This document shows positions 45,593 to 55,367 of a DNA stretch of 64,000 bases, in pieces; the stretch's first letter is position 1, and the number at the start of each line of letters is the position of its first letter. Under the pieces are notes generated by a model. That model saw nothing but the letters and a program-made list of their open reading frames with translations, was not told where the DNA came from and did not search any database. The DNA comes from Adlercreutzia sp. ZJ304 (lineage in GTDB: Bacteria > Actinomycetota > Coriobacteriia > Coriobacteriales > Eggerthellaceae): positions 99,836 through 163,835 of the forward strand of contig NZ_JAAKEG010000003.1 of the NCBI RefSeq assembly GCF_011039075.1, given 5' to 3'. Both the position numbers and the translations under genes were made by a program.

Positions 45593-46876
45593 ATGGCTAT
45601 AAAGATAGGCTTGGTAGGAACCGGAACAGTTGGCGGTGGCTGCATAGATATACTGGCGAAACATCGCACCGATTTTCAGAGACATTTAGGGGTGGATGTA
45701 GAACTTTCTCGTGTATGTTCTCTTAATTCCGCCGAAGCAGAAGCTCATGGCGTAGGGCATCTATTTACTGCCGACTTCCACGATATAACCAACGATCCTG
45801 ATATAGACATTGTCATAGAACTAATAGGCGGCACGACAGTAGCCCGTACAGTTGTGCTAGAGGCTTTATCGGCTGGCAAGAATGTAGTTACCGCGAACAA
45901 AGCACTTATGGCTACACATGGCGAAGAAGTTATGGATGCAGCAGAAGCTGCTGGCGTGGAAATTGCATTTGGTGCCAGTGTGGGTGGTGGCATTCCTATA
46001 ATTGGTCCGCTAAAGCACTCGCTTATTGCGAATCAGATAGAGTCTGTAATGGGCATTGTGAATGGCACTACAAATTACATGCTTACGAAGATGGCAGAAG
46101 AGGGCGTAAGCTACGAGCAGGCGCTAGCCGAAGCGCAAGCTGCTGGTTTTGCCGAAGCCGATCCATCGGCTGACGTGGATGGTCTTGATGCCGCAGCTAA
46201 GATTGCAATTTTGGCATCTATTGCATTCAATTCGCGTGTAACAATGGAAGATGTGTATGCACGCGGGATAACAACCATTTCCACCACCGACTTAGATGCC
46301 GCGCGCGATATGGGTTATGTGGTGAAGCTTTTGGCTATTGCGCATCGAACGCCGCAAGGTATAGATGTGCGTGTACATCCCACTATGCTGTCGGTTGGTC
46401 ATCAGCTGGCAACAGTAAATGGCGTATTTAACGCTATTTATGTTGTGGGCGATTTTGTGGGCGAAACCATGTTCTTTGGAGAAGGTGCAGGCGCGGGTGC
46501 GGCGGCTAGTGCCGTAATGGGGGACGTGCTGGAAGTGGCGCGCCATCTGACGCAGGGCGTTGCGCCTATAGTGGGCTGCACTTGCACCGATAAACTGCCA
46601 ATTTGCCCTATAACCAGCCTTTCCATGAAATATTACATGCGCTTTACTGCGGCAGATCGTCCGGGCGTGCTTGCCTCTATGTCAAGCGTATTTGCGAAAT
46701 ACGACGTAAGCATACATTCCATGATTCAGCGCGGTGCTGCGCCAGATGGAACGGTGAATCTGGTGTATGTAACGCATGTTGCGCGCGAACAAGACGTGCG
46801 AGCCGCCATAGATGAAATATGCGCTTTACCAAATACTGTGTCCGGCGCACCTTCGCTAATTCGTGTAGAGGAATAA
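45593..46876 (+). CDS. hom: Homoserine dehydrogenase
   Basis: 427 aa with TTGGAG before the ATG. It reduces aspartate semialdehyde to homoserine with NAD(P)H. Signatures include GLVGTGTVGGG, ANKALMATHGEE, GIVNGTTNYML and EADPSADVDGLDAAAK. A C-terminal ACT domain (RFTAADRPGVLASMSSVF) suggests feedback control, usually by threonine. The stop overlaps the next ATG by one base. Confidence 0.95.
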   Translation: MAIKIGLVGTGTVGGGCIDILAKHRTDFQRHLGVDVELSRVCSLNSAEAEAHGVGHLFTADFHDITNDPDIDIVIELIGGTTVARTVVLEALSAGKNVVTANKALMATHGEEVMDAAEAAGVEIAFGASVGGGIPIIGPLKHSLIANQIESVMGIVNGTTNYMLTKMAEEGVSYEQALAEAQAAGFAEADPSADVDGLDAAAKIAILASIAFNSRVTMEDVYARGITTISTTDLDAARDMGYVVKLLAIAHRTPQGIDVRVHPTMLSVGHQLATVNGVFNAIYVVGDFVGETMFFGEGAGAGAAASAVMGDVLEVARHLTQGVAPIVGCTCTDKLPICPITSLSMKYYMRFTAADRPGVLASMSSVFAKYDVSIHSMIQRGAAPDGTVNLVYVTHVAREQDVRAAIDEICALPNTVSGAPSLIRVEE

Positions 46877-47574
46877 TGGCAAGATTGCATAGCGCCAAAA
46901 CGATGGATATAGGAGTTATTTTCGATTGCGATGGCACGCTGCTCGATTCCATGAATATGTGGCATTCGCTAGACGATAAGTTGGCTCAGCGTGCAGGTGT
47001 ATCTTTCACAAAAGAGGACAAGGATTTTCTTACTTCTGGCACATTGCTTGAATGCGGTAACTACATGCACAACAAATATGGCATAGGCGAAAGCGGAGTA
47101 GATGTAGTGCGCATTATTAGCGAGGAAACAGCTAGGTGGTACGAATCCGAAGCTGTAACAAAGCCCGGTGCGCTAGATTTTATATGCGGCTTGCATGCGG
47201 CTGGGGTGCCTATGGCTGTGGCGTCTTCTACGCCTACTCGTCTTTTGCATTCCGGGCTTGAAACTACGGGGCTGGCTGGTTTTATGCGTGCTATTGTGTC
47301 GGTTGAAGACGTAGGTTCGTCAAAGCGGGAACCGCTAGTTTACGATACCGCGCGCAAGGCGCTTGGCACGTCGCAGAAATATACGTGGGGCTTTGAGGAC
47401 GCACTTTATGCCGTTGGCACGCTTTCAAAGGCAGGCTATCGCACGGTGGGTGTATACGATAGCGATATAGCGGGCACGCCCGAAGAGTTAAATAAAGCGG
47501 CTGATATGTTTATCACTTCGTTTACAGAAATAACAGCAGAGGACTTTCTTGAGTTAACCTTAGCCTATCAATGA
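46876..47574 (+). CDS. HAD-family hydrolase (beta-phosphoglucomutase-like)
   Basis: 232 aa from ATG 46876 (ATG 46903 is an alternative start for the core). FDCDGTLLDSMNMWHSLD gives the nucleophile and acid aspartates, VASSTPTRLL is motif II, KREPLVYDTARKAL carries the motif III lysine, and GFEDALYAVGTLSKAGY is the motif IV region with an acidic residue. It is a phosphatase or phosphomutase acting on a small phosphorylated metabolite; the substrate is unknown. It is coupled to hom by a one-base overlap, so a link to amino-acid metabolism is possible. Confidence 0.85.
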   Translation: MARLHSAKTMDIGVIFDCDGTLLDSMNMWHSLDDKLAQRAGVSFTKEDKDFLTSGTLLECGNYMHNKYGIGESGVDVVRIISEETARWYESEAVTKPGALDFICGLHAAGVPMAVASSTPTRLLHSGLETTGLAGFMRAIVSVEDVGSSKREPLVYDTARKALGTSQKYTWGFEDALYAVGTLSKAGYRTVGVYDSDIAGTPEELNKAADMFITSFTEITAEDFLELTLAYQ

Positions 47575-47595
47575 TCGAACCGGAGGATTAATTTC

Positions 47596-48924
47596 ATGGC
47601 GGGCAACGATAATAGCCAAAAAGAAGAACAATCTAGGCGTCATCCGCGTAAAGGCGAAACGCTTTCCTCTAGCGCCGATTTTAGGAAAGAGTTAAGCGAA
47701 ATCCGCAACGACATACGCGAGGTGTATGACACTAGCTGGTATAAGCGTATGGTAAGCGCTCCGGTGGATAGCGAAAAGCTGCCGCTGGCTATGAAGATAT
47801 TTGGTGTCCTGTGCATTTTGGGCGCGCTATATGGTTTTGGCAACGTGGTATGGGATTTAGTGGATACGATACATGCATTTCAGTCGGGCAAAATGGCTGC
47901 AATGGGCACATCTACCACGGTTGTAACATTTGTTTTTCTAGCTGATCTGATTCTTATTTCGCTTAGTGTTTTGTTATACGGCATTGGCATCCTTCGCAAT
48001 CAGCGTAGGTTTGCCGCGCTGATTATATACGCGTTGTATGCGCTGCTGGTTTTGGGTGTTGTCTGTTCCATAATGCTAAACGGCGTTAGCGCATACCTGA
48101 TTCTTTATGGCGTATTATTCGGCATTCTTATTGCTTTTCAGGTTTATCTCGATCCCAGTTTAAGCGACGAGCGAAAATTGCAGCGCATGCTGCGCGAAAA
48201 TGAGATTCGCCAAGAACAGGAAGAAGGCACGCTAGGGCGCGATGCAAGCGGTAAGGGCTACATTGACCTTAACTTCTTCAATCTGTTTTGGATATTTGTC
48301 GTGGTTTGCATTTTGGGCGATGGTATGGAAACGCTGTATCACTATTTTGTGGTTGTTCCGGGCGAATGGCAAGACCGTGCAGGGTTGTTGTTTGGTCCAT
48401 TCAGTCCAATTTATGGCTGCGGTGCCATACTTATGACACTTTTCCTTAATCGCCTGTATAAGCGCAACGTTATAGTTATTTTCTTGTGTAGTGCTGTTAT
48501 TGGCGGCGCTTTTGAATATTTTGTAAGCGTTTGGATGCAGTATGCGTTTGGTGCGGTTGCGTGGGATTACACCGGGCAATGGCTAAGCATAGATGGTCGT
48601 ACTTGCGGTTGGGCTATGTGTGCGTGGGGCTTTTTGGGAGTAGTGTGGATAAAGCTATTGCTGCCGCTGTTGTTGCGTGTGGTGAATTTGATTCCTTGGA
48701 ACTGGCGCTATGCTGTTACGGTTGTGGCTACAGTACTTATGCTTGCCGATGTGGTTCTTACGCTGGAATCGTTGGACTGCTGGTACGAGCGCTTGGCAGG
48801 AGAACCTATTACAACGCCTATTCAGCAATTCTATGCCGATTACTTCGATAACGAATATATGGCAAATCGATTCCAGTCGATGACGATAAACCCAGACAAC
48901 GCCGTCCGCCAAGGAAGCGTTTAG
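47596..48924 (+). CDS. Multi-span membrane protein, CmpB/PF06541-like
   Basis: 442 aa. The soluble N-terminus (1-60, rich in charged residues) is followed by about eight membrane spans. LLFGPFSPIYGCGAILMTLF and GAFEYFVSVWMQYAFGAVAW with DYTGQWLSIDGRTC match the family annotated as putative ABC-transporter type IV (CmpB). No ATPase partner is nearby, and the transport role of this family is unproven. CGGAGG precedes the ATG. It ends 8 bases from the convergent accDA gene, with no clear terminator between. Confidence 0.75.
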   Translation: MAGNDNSQKEEQSRRHPRKGETLSSSADFRKELSEIRNDIREVYDTSWYKRMVSAPVDSEKLPLAMKIFGVLCILGALYGFGNVVWDLVDTIHAFQSGKMAAMGTSTTVVTFVFLADLILISLSVLLYGIGILRNQRRFAALIIYALYALLVLGVVCSIMLNGVSAYLILYGVLFGILIAFQVYLDPSLSDERKLQRMLRENEIRQEQEEGTLGRDASGKGYIDLNFFNLFWIFVVVCILGDGMETLYHYFVVVPGEWQDRAGLLFGPFSPIYGCGAILMTLFLNRLYKRNVIVIFLCSAVIGGAFEYFVSVWMQYAFGAVAWDYTGQWLSIDGRTCGWAMCAWGFLGVVWIKLLLPLLLRVVNLIPWNWRYAVTVVATVLMLADVVLTLESLDCWYERLAGEPITTPIQQFYADYFDNEYMANRFQSMTINPDNAVRQGSV

Positions 48925-48932
48925 GCTGTTAT

Positions 48933-51323
48933 CTAAAACGACCTAAAGCGGGAATAGCGCTGTTCGCGTAGTTCTTCGGGTGCCATAGCACAAAGTTCAT
49001 CGAGGGCTGCGGTTATGTAAACCCATACTGCTGCCGCAGCCTGATCGGGGTTTTCGTGCGCAGCTTGTGCACCTTCGGGAATTACATCTTCAATAACACC
49101 CATAGCTAACGCATCGGCGGCGCTCATTTTCATTACTTCGGCAGCTTCTGGGGCGCGACTGCCATCTTTCCATAAAATGCTGGCAAATCCTTCGGGCGAA
49201 AGTACCGAATAAACGGCATTTTCTTGCATGGCTACTCGGTTTGCCACAGCAAGAGCCAGCGCACCGCCGCTTCCGCCTTCGCCAAGCACCACTGTAACTA
49301 CAGGAACAGTAAGCCCCGACATAAGCGCAAGAGATTCCGATATAGAATTGCCAATGCCGTGCTCTTCTGCTTCACGTCCGCAGAATGCCCCTTGCGTATC
49401 TACTAGGCAGACAATAGGGCGACCAAATTTTTGTGCTTGTTGCATAAGGCGTTGCGCTTTGCGATAGCCTTCTGGTTGTGGGCAGCCGAAATTGCGCGCT
49501 ATGCGACTTCTTAAATCTGGTCCTTTTTCTTGGGCTATAACCGTTACTTCGCGCCCATTTATCCTGCCTATCCCGCCAACTATGGCACCATCATCGCCGA
49601 ATGCACGGTCGCCGTGTAATTCGATGAAGTCTTTTACCATGGACTCTATGTAATACATAGACGTGGGGCGCTTTGCGTTGCGCGCAAGCTGCACGCTTTC
49701 CCAAGCTCGATTGCTAGATTCTGCAGGTTTAGCACCGCGCACTGGTAGATTTATATTGCTTGTCGCAGGCTTCATGTTGGGCAGATCGGCTACGCCTTTA
49801 TTGCGAATGGCCCACCACATGCCAGCTGCCGACGTTTGTTCGCTTAAGACATGTCCGAGCGAACCAGCCAATCCAGACAGGCTGTTTTTTAATGCCGCAA
49901 ACGATGAAGTGTCTTTAATGTATTCTTCCGAAGTTTTGGTATTAATCTGCTCTGCTGCATTCAAGTCTTCAAAAGACTCTTCAATACCCGTTGTCGTGCT
50001 CTCTGTTTCTGAGGTGCTTGCGTATGCGGTGCTTGCGTATCCGTGCAGACTTAATATATTGGCAAGTTTATCGCGCATATCGGTGCGCTCTACTATTGCG
50101 TCAATCAAGCCGTGCTCCAGCGCAAATTCGGCGCTTTGGAAATCTTCTGGAAGAGTTTGCTTTATGGTGTCTTGTATAACGCGCCGTCCGGCAAAACCCA
50201 TTAGTGCCTGAGGCTCGGCAAGTATTATGTCTCCCAGCGTTGCGAAAGATGCTGTAACTCCGCCAGTTGTGGGATCGGTTATTATTGACACAAACAGCAA
50301 CCCCGCGCGCGAATGCGCTTCAATTGCCGCAGAAACTTTCGCCATTTGCATAAGCGATGCTAAACCTTCTTGCATGCGCGCACCGCCCGAGGCGCAAAAT
50401 ATAACAACAGGTAGCTTCTCTTCTGTGGCACGCTCTATCATGCGCGTTAGCTTTTCGCCGACTACGTGCCCCATGCTGCCCATCATAAAGGTTGTTTCCA
50501 TTATTCCGACTGCAACAGATATGCCTTTGATGCTTGCTATTCCGCAGCATACGCCCTCGTTTTTGCCGCTGCGTTTGCGGGCGCGCTCTATTATGGCATC
50601 AAATTCTGGGAAATCTAGAGGATTAATTTCTGCCAGATCGGCATCTATTTCCTGAAAACTGTCTTTGTCGAAAGTAATTGCTATGCGCTCTGCCGAATCG
50701 ATGCGATAAAGCTTCTTACACGATGGACATTTCCATTCATTCTGCTGAACACATGCCTTATCGTGCGTAAGTCCACAATGGGCGCATTTGCACCATTGCG
50801 CGGGTGGAATTTCCGGGCTTTCGGCGGTTGCGTTAGCCCACATCAGAAGTGCTCGGTCGCCTTCGTGCGGGGTTAGCATAAACAGCCCTCGGCGTTGTAT
50901 TTCGCTGCACAAAAGGCTACTTGGGCTTTCGCGAAGCGACCATAGAATAGTCTTCGCCCCCATATTTTCAGCTGCTTCAAGTATGGCGAATTCGTTAGTG
51001 AATAGGCGCTCGTCGAATTTCGGTCCTAAAGGCACTACTTGCGCTAAGCCACCGAAAGAAAATGCGCGCAGTTTGTCGCCGGTGCCAGTTGTAAATATTG
51101 GGCGTACACCGAAATTTGTCGCAGCGCGTACTGCATTTTTTAGCGGCGTGCCAAAACCAACAATAAGTACGGGTCCCGGACGTTTTTCGCTAAGCTGACT
51201 TAGCATATAAACCATAGCGGGTTTTGTAGCATCGGCTTCTTCTGGCTGTTCTACAGGAGCCGCGCCTATGTGCTGATCTATTGTGCCAAAATCGCTGTAT
51301 TTGTAATAACGTTCGGGATCCAT
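48933..51323 (-). CDS. accDA: Acetyl-CoA carboxylase carboxyltransferase, AccD-AccA fusion with extra N-terminal domain
   Basis: 796 aa. Residues about 36-165 form an extra domain (VGFGTPLKNAVRAATNFGVR, LAQVVPLGPKFDE, FAILEAAENMGAKTI) resembling the biotin carboxylase N-terminal fold. Residues about 178-430 are AccD, with a zinc ribbon (Cys180, Cys183, Cys199, Cys202) and CASGGARMQEGLASLMQM. After a Thr/Ser/Glu linker, AccA (about 520-796) has ELHGDRAFGDDGAIVGGIG and GEGGSGGALALAVAN. It transfers the carboxyl group from biotin to acetyl-CoA, making malonyl-CoA. It is last in the fabG-fabF-fabZ-accDA run, 8 bases after fabZ. accB and accC are not in the window. Confidence 0.9.
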   Translation of the reverse strand: MDPERYYKYSDFGTIDQHIGAAPVEQPEEADATKPAMVYMLSQLSEKRPGPVLIVGFGTPLKNAVRAATNFGVRPIFTTGTGDKLRAFSFGGLAQVVPLGPKFDERLFTNEFAILEAAENMGAKTILWSLRESPSSLLCSEIQRRGLFMLTPHEGDRALLMWANATAESPEIPPAQWCKCAHCGLTHDKACVQQNEWKCPSCKKLYRIDSAERIAITFDKDSFQEIDADLAEINPLDFPEFDAIIERARKRSGKNEGVCCGIASIKGISVAVGIMETTFMMGSMGHVVGEKLTRMIERATEEKLPVVIFCASGGARMQEGLASLMQMAKVSAAIEAHSRAGLLFVSIITDPTTGGVTASFATLGDIILAEPQALMGFAGRRVIQDTIKQTLPEDFQSAEFALEHGLIDAIVERTDMRDKLANILSLHGYASTAYASTSETESTTTGIEESFEDLNAAEQINTKTSEEYIKDTSSFAALKNSLSGLAGSLGHVLSEQTSAAGMWWAIRNKGVADLPNMKPATSNINLPVRGAKPAESSNRAWESVQLARNAKRPTSMYYIESMVKDFIELHGDRAFGDDGAIVGGIGRINGREVTVIAQEKGPDLRSRIARNFGCPQPEGYRKAQRLMQQAQKFGRPIVCLVDTQGAFCGREAEEHGIGNSISESLALMSGLTVPVVTVVLGEGGSGGALALAVANRVAMQENAVYSVLSPEGFASILWKDGSRAPEAAEVMKMSAADALAMGVIEDVIPEGAQAAHENPDQAAAAVWVYITAALDELCAMAPEELREQRYSRFRSF

Positions 51324-51331
51324 ATCACACC

Positions 51332-51862
51332 TTAAGGAAGTATTATTGGGGTGGCATCGGATGCTTTTGCAGCCGATGTGCTGTTCTCGGCATTTTCTAT
51401 TATGTCTTCTTTTTCGTCAGGCGTAGCAAAGAAGTAACGCTGTACGGCCTCAGCAACAAGCGCATTGCCTTTGCGGGCTTTCACTTGTGCTTTGCAGAAT
51501 TTGTTGCTGGCTTGCAGTATTCTGGCTTCAAGTTCTATTGTGTCGCCCGGCAATACGGGTTCGCGAAAACGCGCTTTATCGATGCCTGCAAGATAACCCA
51601 CTTTGACTGTGGCATCTTGATTAGCCATAAGGCAACAGCATGCGGCTTGCGCCAGAGCTTCCATAACTAAAACTCCGGGGAAAATTGGATATCCGGGGAA
51701 ATGACCTTCAAACAGCGGCAAGTCGGGGCGCACATCAAGTTCTGCCAATATATATTCGCCGGGTTCGCATATATCTATGCGGTCTACCCACACAAAAGGA
51801 TCGCGGTGCGGAAGCAGCTGCAATACGCCTTCTTTGCTGCACGGGAATTCTACATTTGCCAT
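51332..51862 (-). CDS. fabZ: 3-hydroxyacyl-ACP dehydratase
   Basis: 176 aa. The hotdog-fold signature LLPHRDPFVWVDRI and FEGHFPGYPIFPGVL (His54) with VMEALAQAA (Glu68) mark FabZ. It removes water from 3-hydroxyacyl-ACP in chain elongation. The C-terminal 30 residues (TPDEKEDIIENAENS) are an acidic extension beyond the usual end. GGAGG precedes the ATG. It lies between fabF (42 bases upstream) and accDA. Confidence 0.93.
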   Translation of the reverse strand: MANVEFPCSKEGVLQLLPHRDPFVWVDRIDICEPGEYILAELDVRPDLPLFEGHFPGYPIFPGVLVMEALAQAACCCLMANQDATVKVGYLAGIDKARFREPVLPGDTIELEARILQASNKFCKAQVKARKGNALVAEAVQRYFFATPDEKEDIIENAENSTSAAKASDATPIILP

Positions 51863-51904
51863 AATTGCCTCCTTTCGCTTGCGTGGGTCAAGCGAAGTTG
51901 AAAA

Positions 51905-53221
51905 TTATTCCTGATACGGAGCCAACGCCAATGTGGTGTTGTGTCCGCCAAATCCAATAGAGTTAGAAAGGGCAATTTTTTGCGGATAGTTGCGTAGTGC
52001 CTCGGTAAGCACAGTAACGGGGCATTCTGGGTCGGCTTCGGCAAATCCGGCTGTGGGTGGCACAAGGTTATTTGCCAGCGAAAGCGCACAAACTATGGCT
52101 TCAATTGCGCCAGCAGCACCTAACATATGACCAGTTATACCCTTGGTAGACGTAACCGGTATATCAGCTTTGTCTGTGTCTAGCAGTTTGCAGAGCGCGT
52201 GTGCTTCGGTGGAATCGTTCAGCCCGGTAGATGTGCCGTGCGCATTTAAGTGACCTATGTCAGAAGGCTCAAATCCCGCTTCATCTAGCGCCATCTGCAT
52301 TGCGCGAGCAACGCCTTCACCACTAGGTTCTGGTGCTGTTATATGGTACGCATCGCCGGTAGCGCCGAATCCAACTATCTCGGCAATTATATGAGCGTTG
52401 CGCTCTAGCGCACTATCTAGGCTTTCAAGCACCAGTGCCCCAGCGCCTTCGCCCGCAACAAAGCCCGATCTGTTTATGTCGAATGGGCGGCTTGCAAGCA
52501 GCGGGTCGCTTTCATGAGTAAGAGCGCCTAAGTTTGCAAATCCTGCAATAGATATATCCGATATTGATTCTTCAGCGCCGCCGCAAAGAGCTCTGTCGGC
52601 TATGCCAAAGCGAATCAGCCGATACGCATCGCCAATGCATTGTGTGCCGGTTGCGCACGCTACGACACAGTTAGTGCATTCGCCTTTAAGCCCGAAACGG
52701 ATAGCTAATTCTCCGGCAGCTATGTTGCTAATAATTGTTGGAATAAACAAAGGGCTTACGCGCTTTCCACCTTTTTCATGCAGTTTCACAGATTCGTTTG
52801 TGAACGTATCCATGCCTCCGATGCCGCTACCAAATACAACAGCGAAACGGTGTGCGTCTATGCCATCTGACAGTTGCCAAGGCGATTCGTTGTTATCTTC
52901 GCTATTTTGTACCAGATTGGCTTGCTTCATGGCTTCATCGGCTGCTACAACAGCGTATTGCACAAATTTTTCCCAGCGCCTAGCCTGCTTTTTTGTAAGC
53001 CCAAGTTGAATGGCATCAAAGTCGTGAACTAATCCTGCTACATGTATGTTTACCGCTTCTGCTACTTCATTTTCAAGCGGGCTTATGGCGCATTTGCCAT
53101 CAACTGCGGCGTTGAATAGTGCATCCACACCTATTCCCGCGGGCGATACTGCCCCCATTCCGGTTATTACTACACGCCTAGGCTCTATAGTATTGTTGCG
53201 GTTGTTTTCAATTTTGCTCAC
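51905..53221 (-). CDS. fabF: 3-oxoacyl-ACP synthase II
   Basis: 438 aa. The catalytic triad is present: Cys189 in VVACATGTQ, His328 in NAHGTSTGLND and His365 in GITGHMLGAAG, with Lys360 before it. NSIGFGGHN closes the fold. It condenses malonyl-ACP with acyl-ACP. The start overlaps the fabG stop by 4 bases. A small insertion around residues 105-118 (NLVQNSEDNNESP) is slightly unusual. No fabH is in the window. Confidence 0.95.
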   Translation of the reverse strand: MSKIENNRNNTIEPRRVVITGMGAVSPAGIGVDALFNAAVDGKCAISPLENEVAEAVNIHVAGLVHDFDAIQLGLTKKQARRWEKFVQYAVVAADEAMKQANLVQNSEDNNESPWQLSDGIDAHRFAVVFGSGIGGMDTFTNESVKLHEKGGKRVSPLFIPTIISNIAAGELAIRFGLKGECTNCVVACATGTQCIGDAYRLIRFGIADRALCGGAEESISDISIAGFANLGALTHESDPLLASRPFDINRSGFVAGEGAGALVLESLDSALERNAHIIAEIVGFGATGDAYHITAPEPSGEGVARAMQMALDEAGFEPSDIGHLNAHGTSTGLNDSTEAHALCKLLDTDKADIPVTSTKGITGHMLGAAGAIEAIVCALSLANNLVPPTAGFAEADPECPVTVLTEALRNYPQKIALSNSIGFGGHNTTLALAPYQE

Positions 53222-53973
53222 AGCGATATCCCTCCGTCTACGCCAAGCACTTGCCCGGTAATATATCCTGCGTCTTCGCTTGCTAGAAACGCTACGGCTG
53301 CGGCTACATCGTTAGTTTGCCCAAGCCGCTTTAGCGCTATTCGCTCTGTAAGTGCATTGGCGGCTTTTTCACTAAGTGCCGCTGTCATGCTAGTTTCTAT
53401 GAAGCCCGGCGCTACGGCGTTGACTGTAACCCCACGTGCACCTATTTCTTTGGCGGTAGCCAGCGTAAGTCCTATAATTCCCGCTTTTGATGCTGCATAG
53501 TTTGCCTGACCGGCATTGCCGCGCACGCCTACTACGCTGCTGATGTTAATAATGCGTCCCCAGCGCTGTTTGCACATTACTGGTACTGCGTGTCGCATGC
53601 AATTGAAAGCACCGCCAAGATTTGTATCAACCACAGTTTCAAACTGATCTTCGCTCATGCGCATAATTAATCCGTCGGCGGTTATGCCGGCATTATTCAC
53701 TAATACATGCAGCGCGCCGAAATGTTCGACCACTTTGGCTACCATATCTTTTGCGCTTTCAAAGCCTGACACATCGGCGTGTACGCACATAGCTGACACG
53801 CCGCATTCTTCCTCAATTCGGTCACGCAGCTCTTCGGCGCTTGTTTTGCTGCTTTCAGACCGGTAATTTATTGCTACGTTCATGCCTGCCTGCGCTAGTT
53901 TTAGCGCAATGGCGGCTCCTATTCCGCGGTTAGCTCCTGTTATTAGCGCTACATGCTGCTCTTTATTGTTCAT
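53218..53973 (-). CDS. fabG: 3-oxoacyl-ACP reductase
   Basis: 251 aa SDR protein with TGANRGIGAAIA for NADP binding, NNAG (93-96), Ser145/146, Tyr159 and Lys163 in NYAASKAG, and the end GQVLGVDGGISL. It reduces 3-oxoacyl-ACP. AAGGA precedes the ATG. It is the first gene of the minus-strand fatty acid run and is divergent from acpP, with 160 bases of shared upstream sequence. Confidence 0.95.
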   Translation of the reverse strand: MNNKEQHVALITGANRGIGAAIALKLAQAGMNVAINYRSESSKTSAEELRDRIEEECGVSAMCVHADVSGFESAKDMVAKVVEHFGALHVLVNNAGITADGLIMRMSEDQFETVVDTNLGGAFNCMRHAVPVMCKQRWGRIINISSVVGVRGNAGQANYAASKAGIIGLTLATAKEIGARGVTVNAVAPGFIETSMTAALSEKAANALTERIALKRLGQTNDVAAAVAFLASEDAGYITGQVLGVDGGISL

Positions 53974-54133
53974 AAGTCCTTCTGACTGGCGCTTTGCCCC
54001 TTTTATTTATAAATAGCATTTTAGGAATTATAACTGTACGCGCAGCAGAAAAGTTGACGAAAACGCCCGGCATAGTAAGTTAGTGTTGCGAAATAGGCTA
54101 GAATGAACCGCGGCCGAAAAGAAAGGAATTCAA

Positions 54134-54352
54134 ATGGCAACTATTGATACTATTGCAAAAATTTTGAACGACAATTTGGATATTGAAACCGATAAGGTAA
54201 CAGCCGATGCTACATTCGATTCTTTAGGCATTGATTCGCTAGATATGGCAGAACTTACTTGCACATTAGAAGAAGAGCTTGATATCGATTTTGGCGAACC
54301 CGAAGGCTTGAATACTGTAGGTGATTTGGTCACTTATATAGATTCTTTGTAA
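54134..54352 (+). CDS. acpP: Acyl carrier protein
   Basis: 72 aa, acidic. Ser35 in GIDSLDMAEL is the phosphopantetheine attachment site. AGAAAGGAATT precedes the ATG. It carries the acyl chain in FAS II. A possible -10 (TAGAAT at 54099-54104) lies upstream. The gene begins the plus-strand half of the divergent fatty acid cluster. Confidence 0.95.
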   Translation: MATIDTIAKILNDNLDIETDKVTADATFDSLGIDSLDMAELTCTLEEELDIDFGEPEGLNTVGDLVTYIDSL

Positions 54353-54383
54353 ACCGATTCAACGGTGTGAAAGGCGGCGCAAT

Positions 54384-55367
54384 TTGAAAACGCGTGTAAC
54401 CGAACTTCTCGGTATTGAAAAGCCAATAATCCAAGGCGCTATGGCATGGATTGCCGATGCATCGCTTGCTGCTGCGGTCAGCGAGGCTGGTGGTTTGGGA
54501 ATAATTGCATGTGGTTCAGCGCCGCTTTCTTGGGTAGAAGATCAGGTGCGCAAAGCGCGTGCGAAAACCAATAAACCAATTGGTGCAAATGTGATGCTTA
54601 TGAACCCTGAAGCGCCTGAACTGGCGAAGCTTTTGGCAGATTTGCGAGTTGAGGTTGTTACCACAGGTGCTGGTTCGCCTGCGCCCTACATAGAGATGTG
54701 GAAAGCGGCTGGTATAAAAGTTGTGCCGGTTATAGCATCTACAGCGCATGCGAAAAAAATGGAGCGCGCCGGTGCTGATGCTGTTGTTGCCGAAGGGCAA
54801 GAAGCGGGCGGTCATATTGGTGAGCTAACTACTATGGCGCTAACTCCTGCGGTGTGCGATGCCGTAAGCATTCCGGTTATAACTGCAGGCGGCGTGGCTG
54901 ATGGTCGCGGTATGGCAGCAGCGTTTGCTCTTGGTGCTGAAGGCGTGCAAATTGGCACTAGGTTCTTAACGGCTGAAGAGTGCACTGTGCACGATGCATA
55001 TAAGCAAAAAGTTATGGATGCAGGCGATGCTGACACCATAGTTACTGGGCGCGATTCTGGGCATCCGGTTCGTCAGCTGAAGAATGCTTTTGCACGTCAG
55101 GCTAAGGCTCTGGAAAAGACTGCTGCTGGTAACGAGGCAGATTCTGCTGAATTGGAAGCTTTGCTGGCTGGGTCGCTTCACCGTGCGGTTGAAGGCGATG
55201 TTAAGAACGGTTCGGTAATGGCTGGGCAAGTGGCAGCTCTTGTACACGATTGCAAGCCGGCACTTCAAATAATTGACGACCTTATGGCTGAGGCGCAGGC
55301 TTGGAGCGCTTTTGATATGCAGAAGATGGCGGATGCAAACGCCGTGCGTGGTTGGAAGCAAGCATGA
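54384..55367 (+). CDS. fabK: Enoyl-ACP reductase, FMN type
   Basis: 327 aa from a TTG start. IIQGAMAWIADASLAAAVSE, VTTGAGSPAPY, ADAVVAEGQEAGGHIGE, ITAGGVADGRGMAAAFALGA and QIGTRFL match the nitronate monooxygenase/FabK fold. It reduces enoyl-ACP with an FMN cofactor, replacing FabI. The context (acpP upstream, fabD overlapping downstream) supports FabK over nitronate monooxygenase. AAAGG precedes the TTG. The stop overlaps the fabD start as ATGA. Confidence 0.92.
   Translation: MKTRVTELLGIEKPIIQGAMAWIADASLAAAVSEAGGLGIIACGSAPLSWVEDQVRKARAKTNKPIGANVMLMNPEAPELAKLLADLRVEVVTTGAGSPAPYIEMWKAAGIKVVPVIASTAHAKKMERAGADAVVAEGQEAGGHIGELTTMALTPAVCDAVSIPVITAGGVADGRGMAAAFALGAEGVQIGTRFLTAEECTVHDAYKQKVMDAGDADTIVTGRDSGHPVRQLKNAFARQAKALEKTAAGNEADSAELEALLAGSLHRAVEGDVKNGSVMAGQVAALVHDCKPALQIIDDLMAEAQAWSAFDMQKMADANAVRGWKQA

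Noticed and set aside
49224..51198. Plus-strand frames within accDA (for example 49663-50211)
   Set aside because: They are antisense to a clear AccD-AccA protein and show no own signature.
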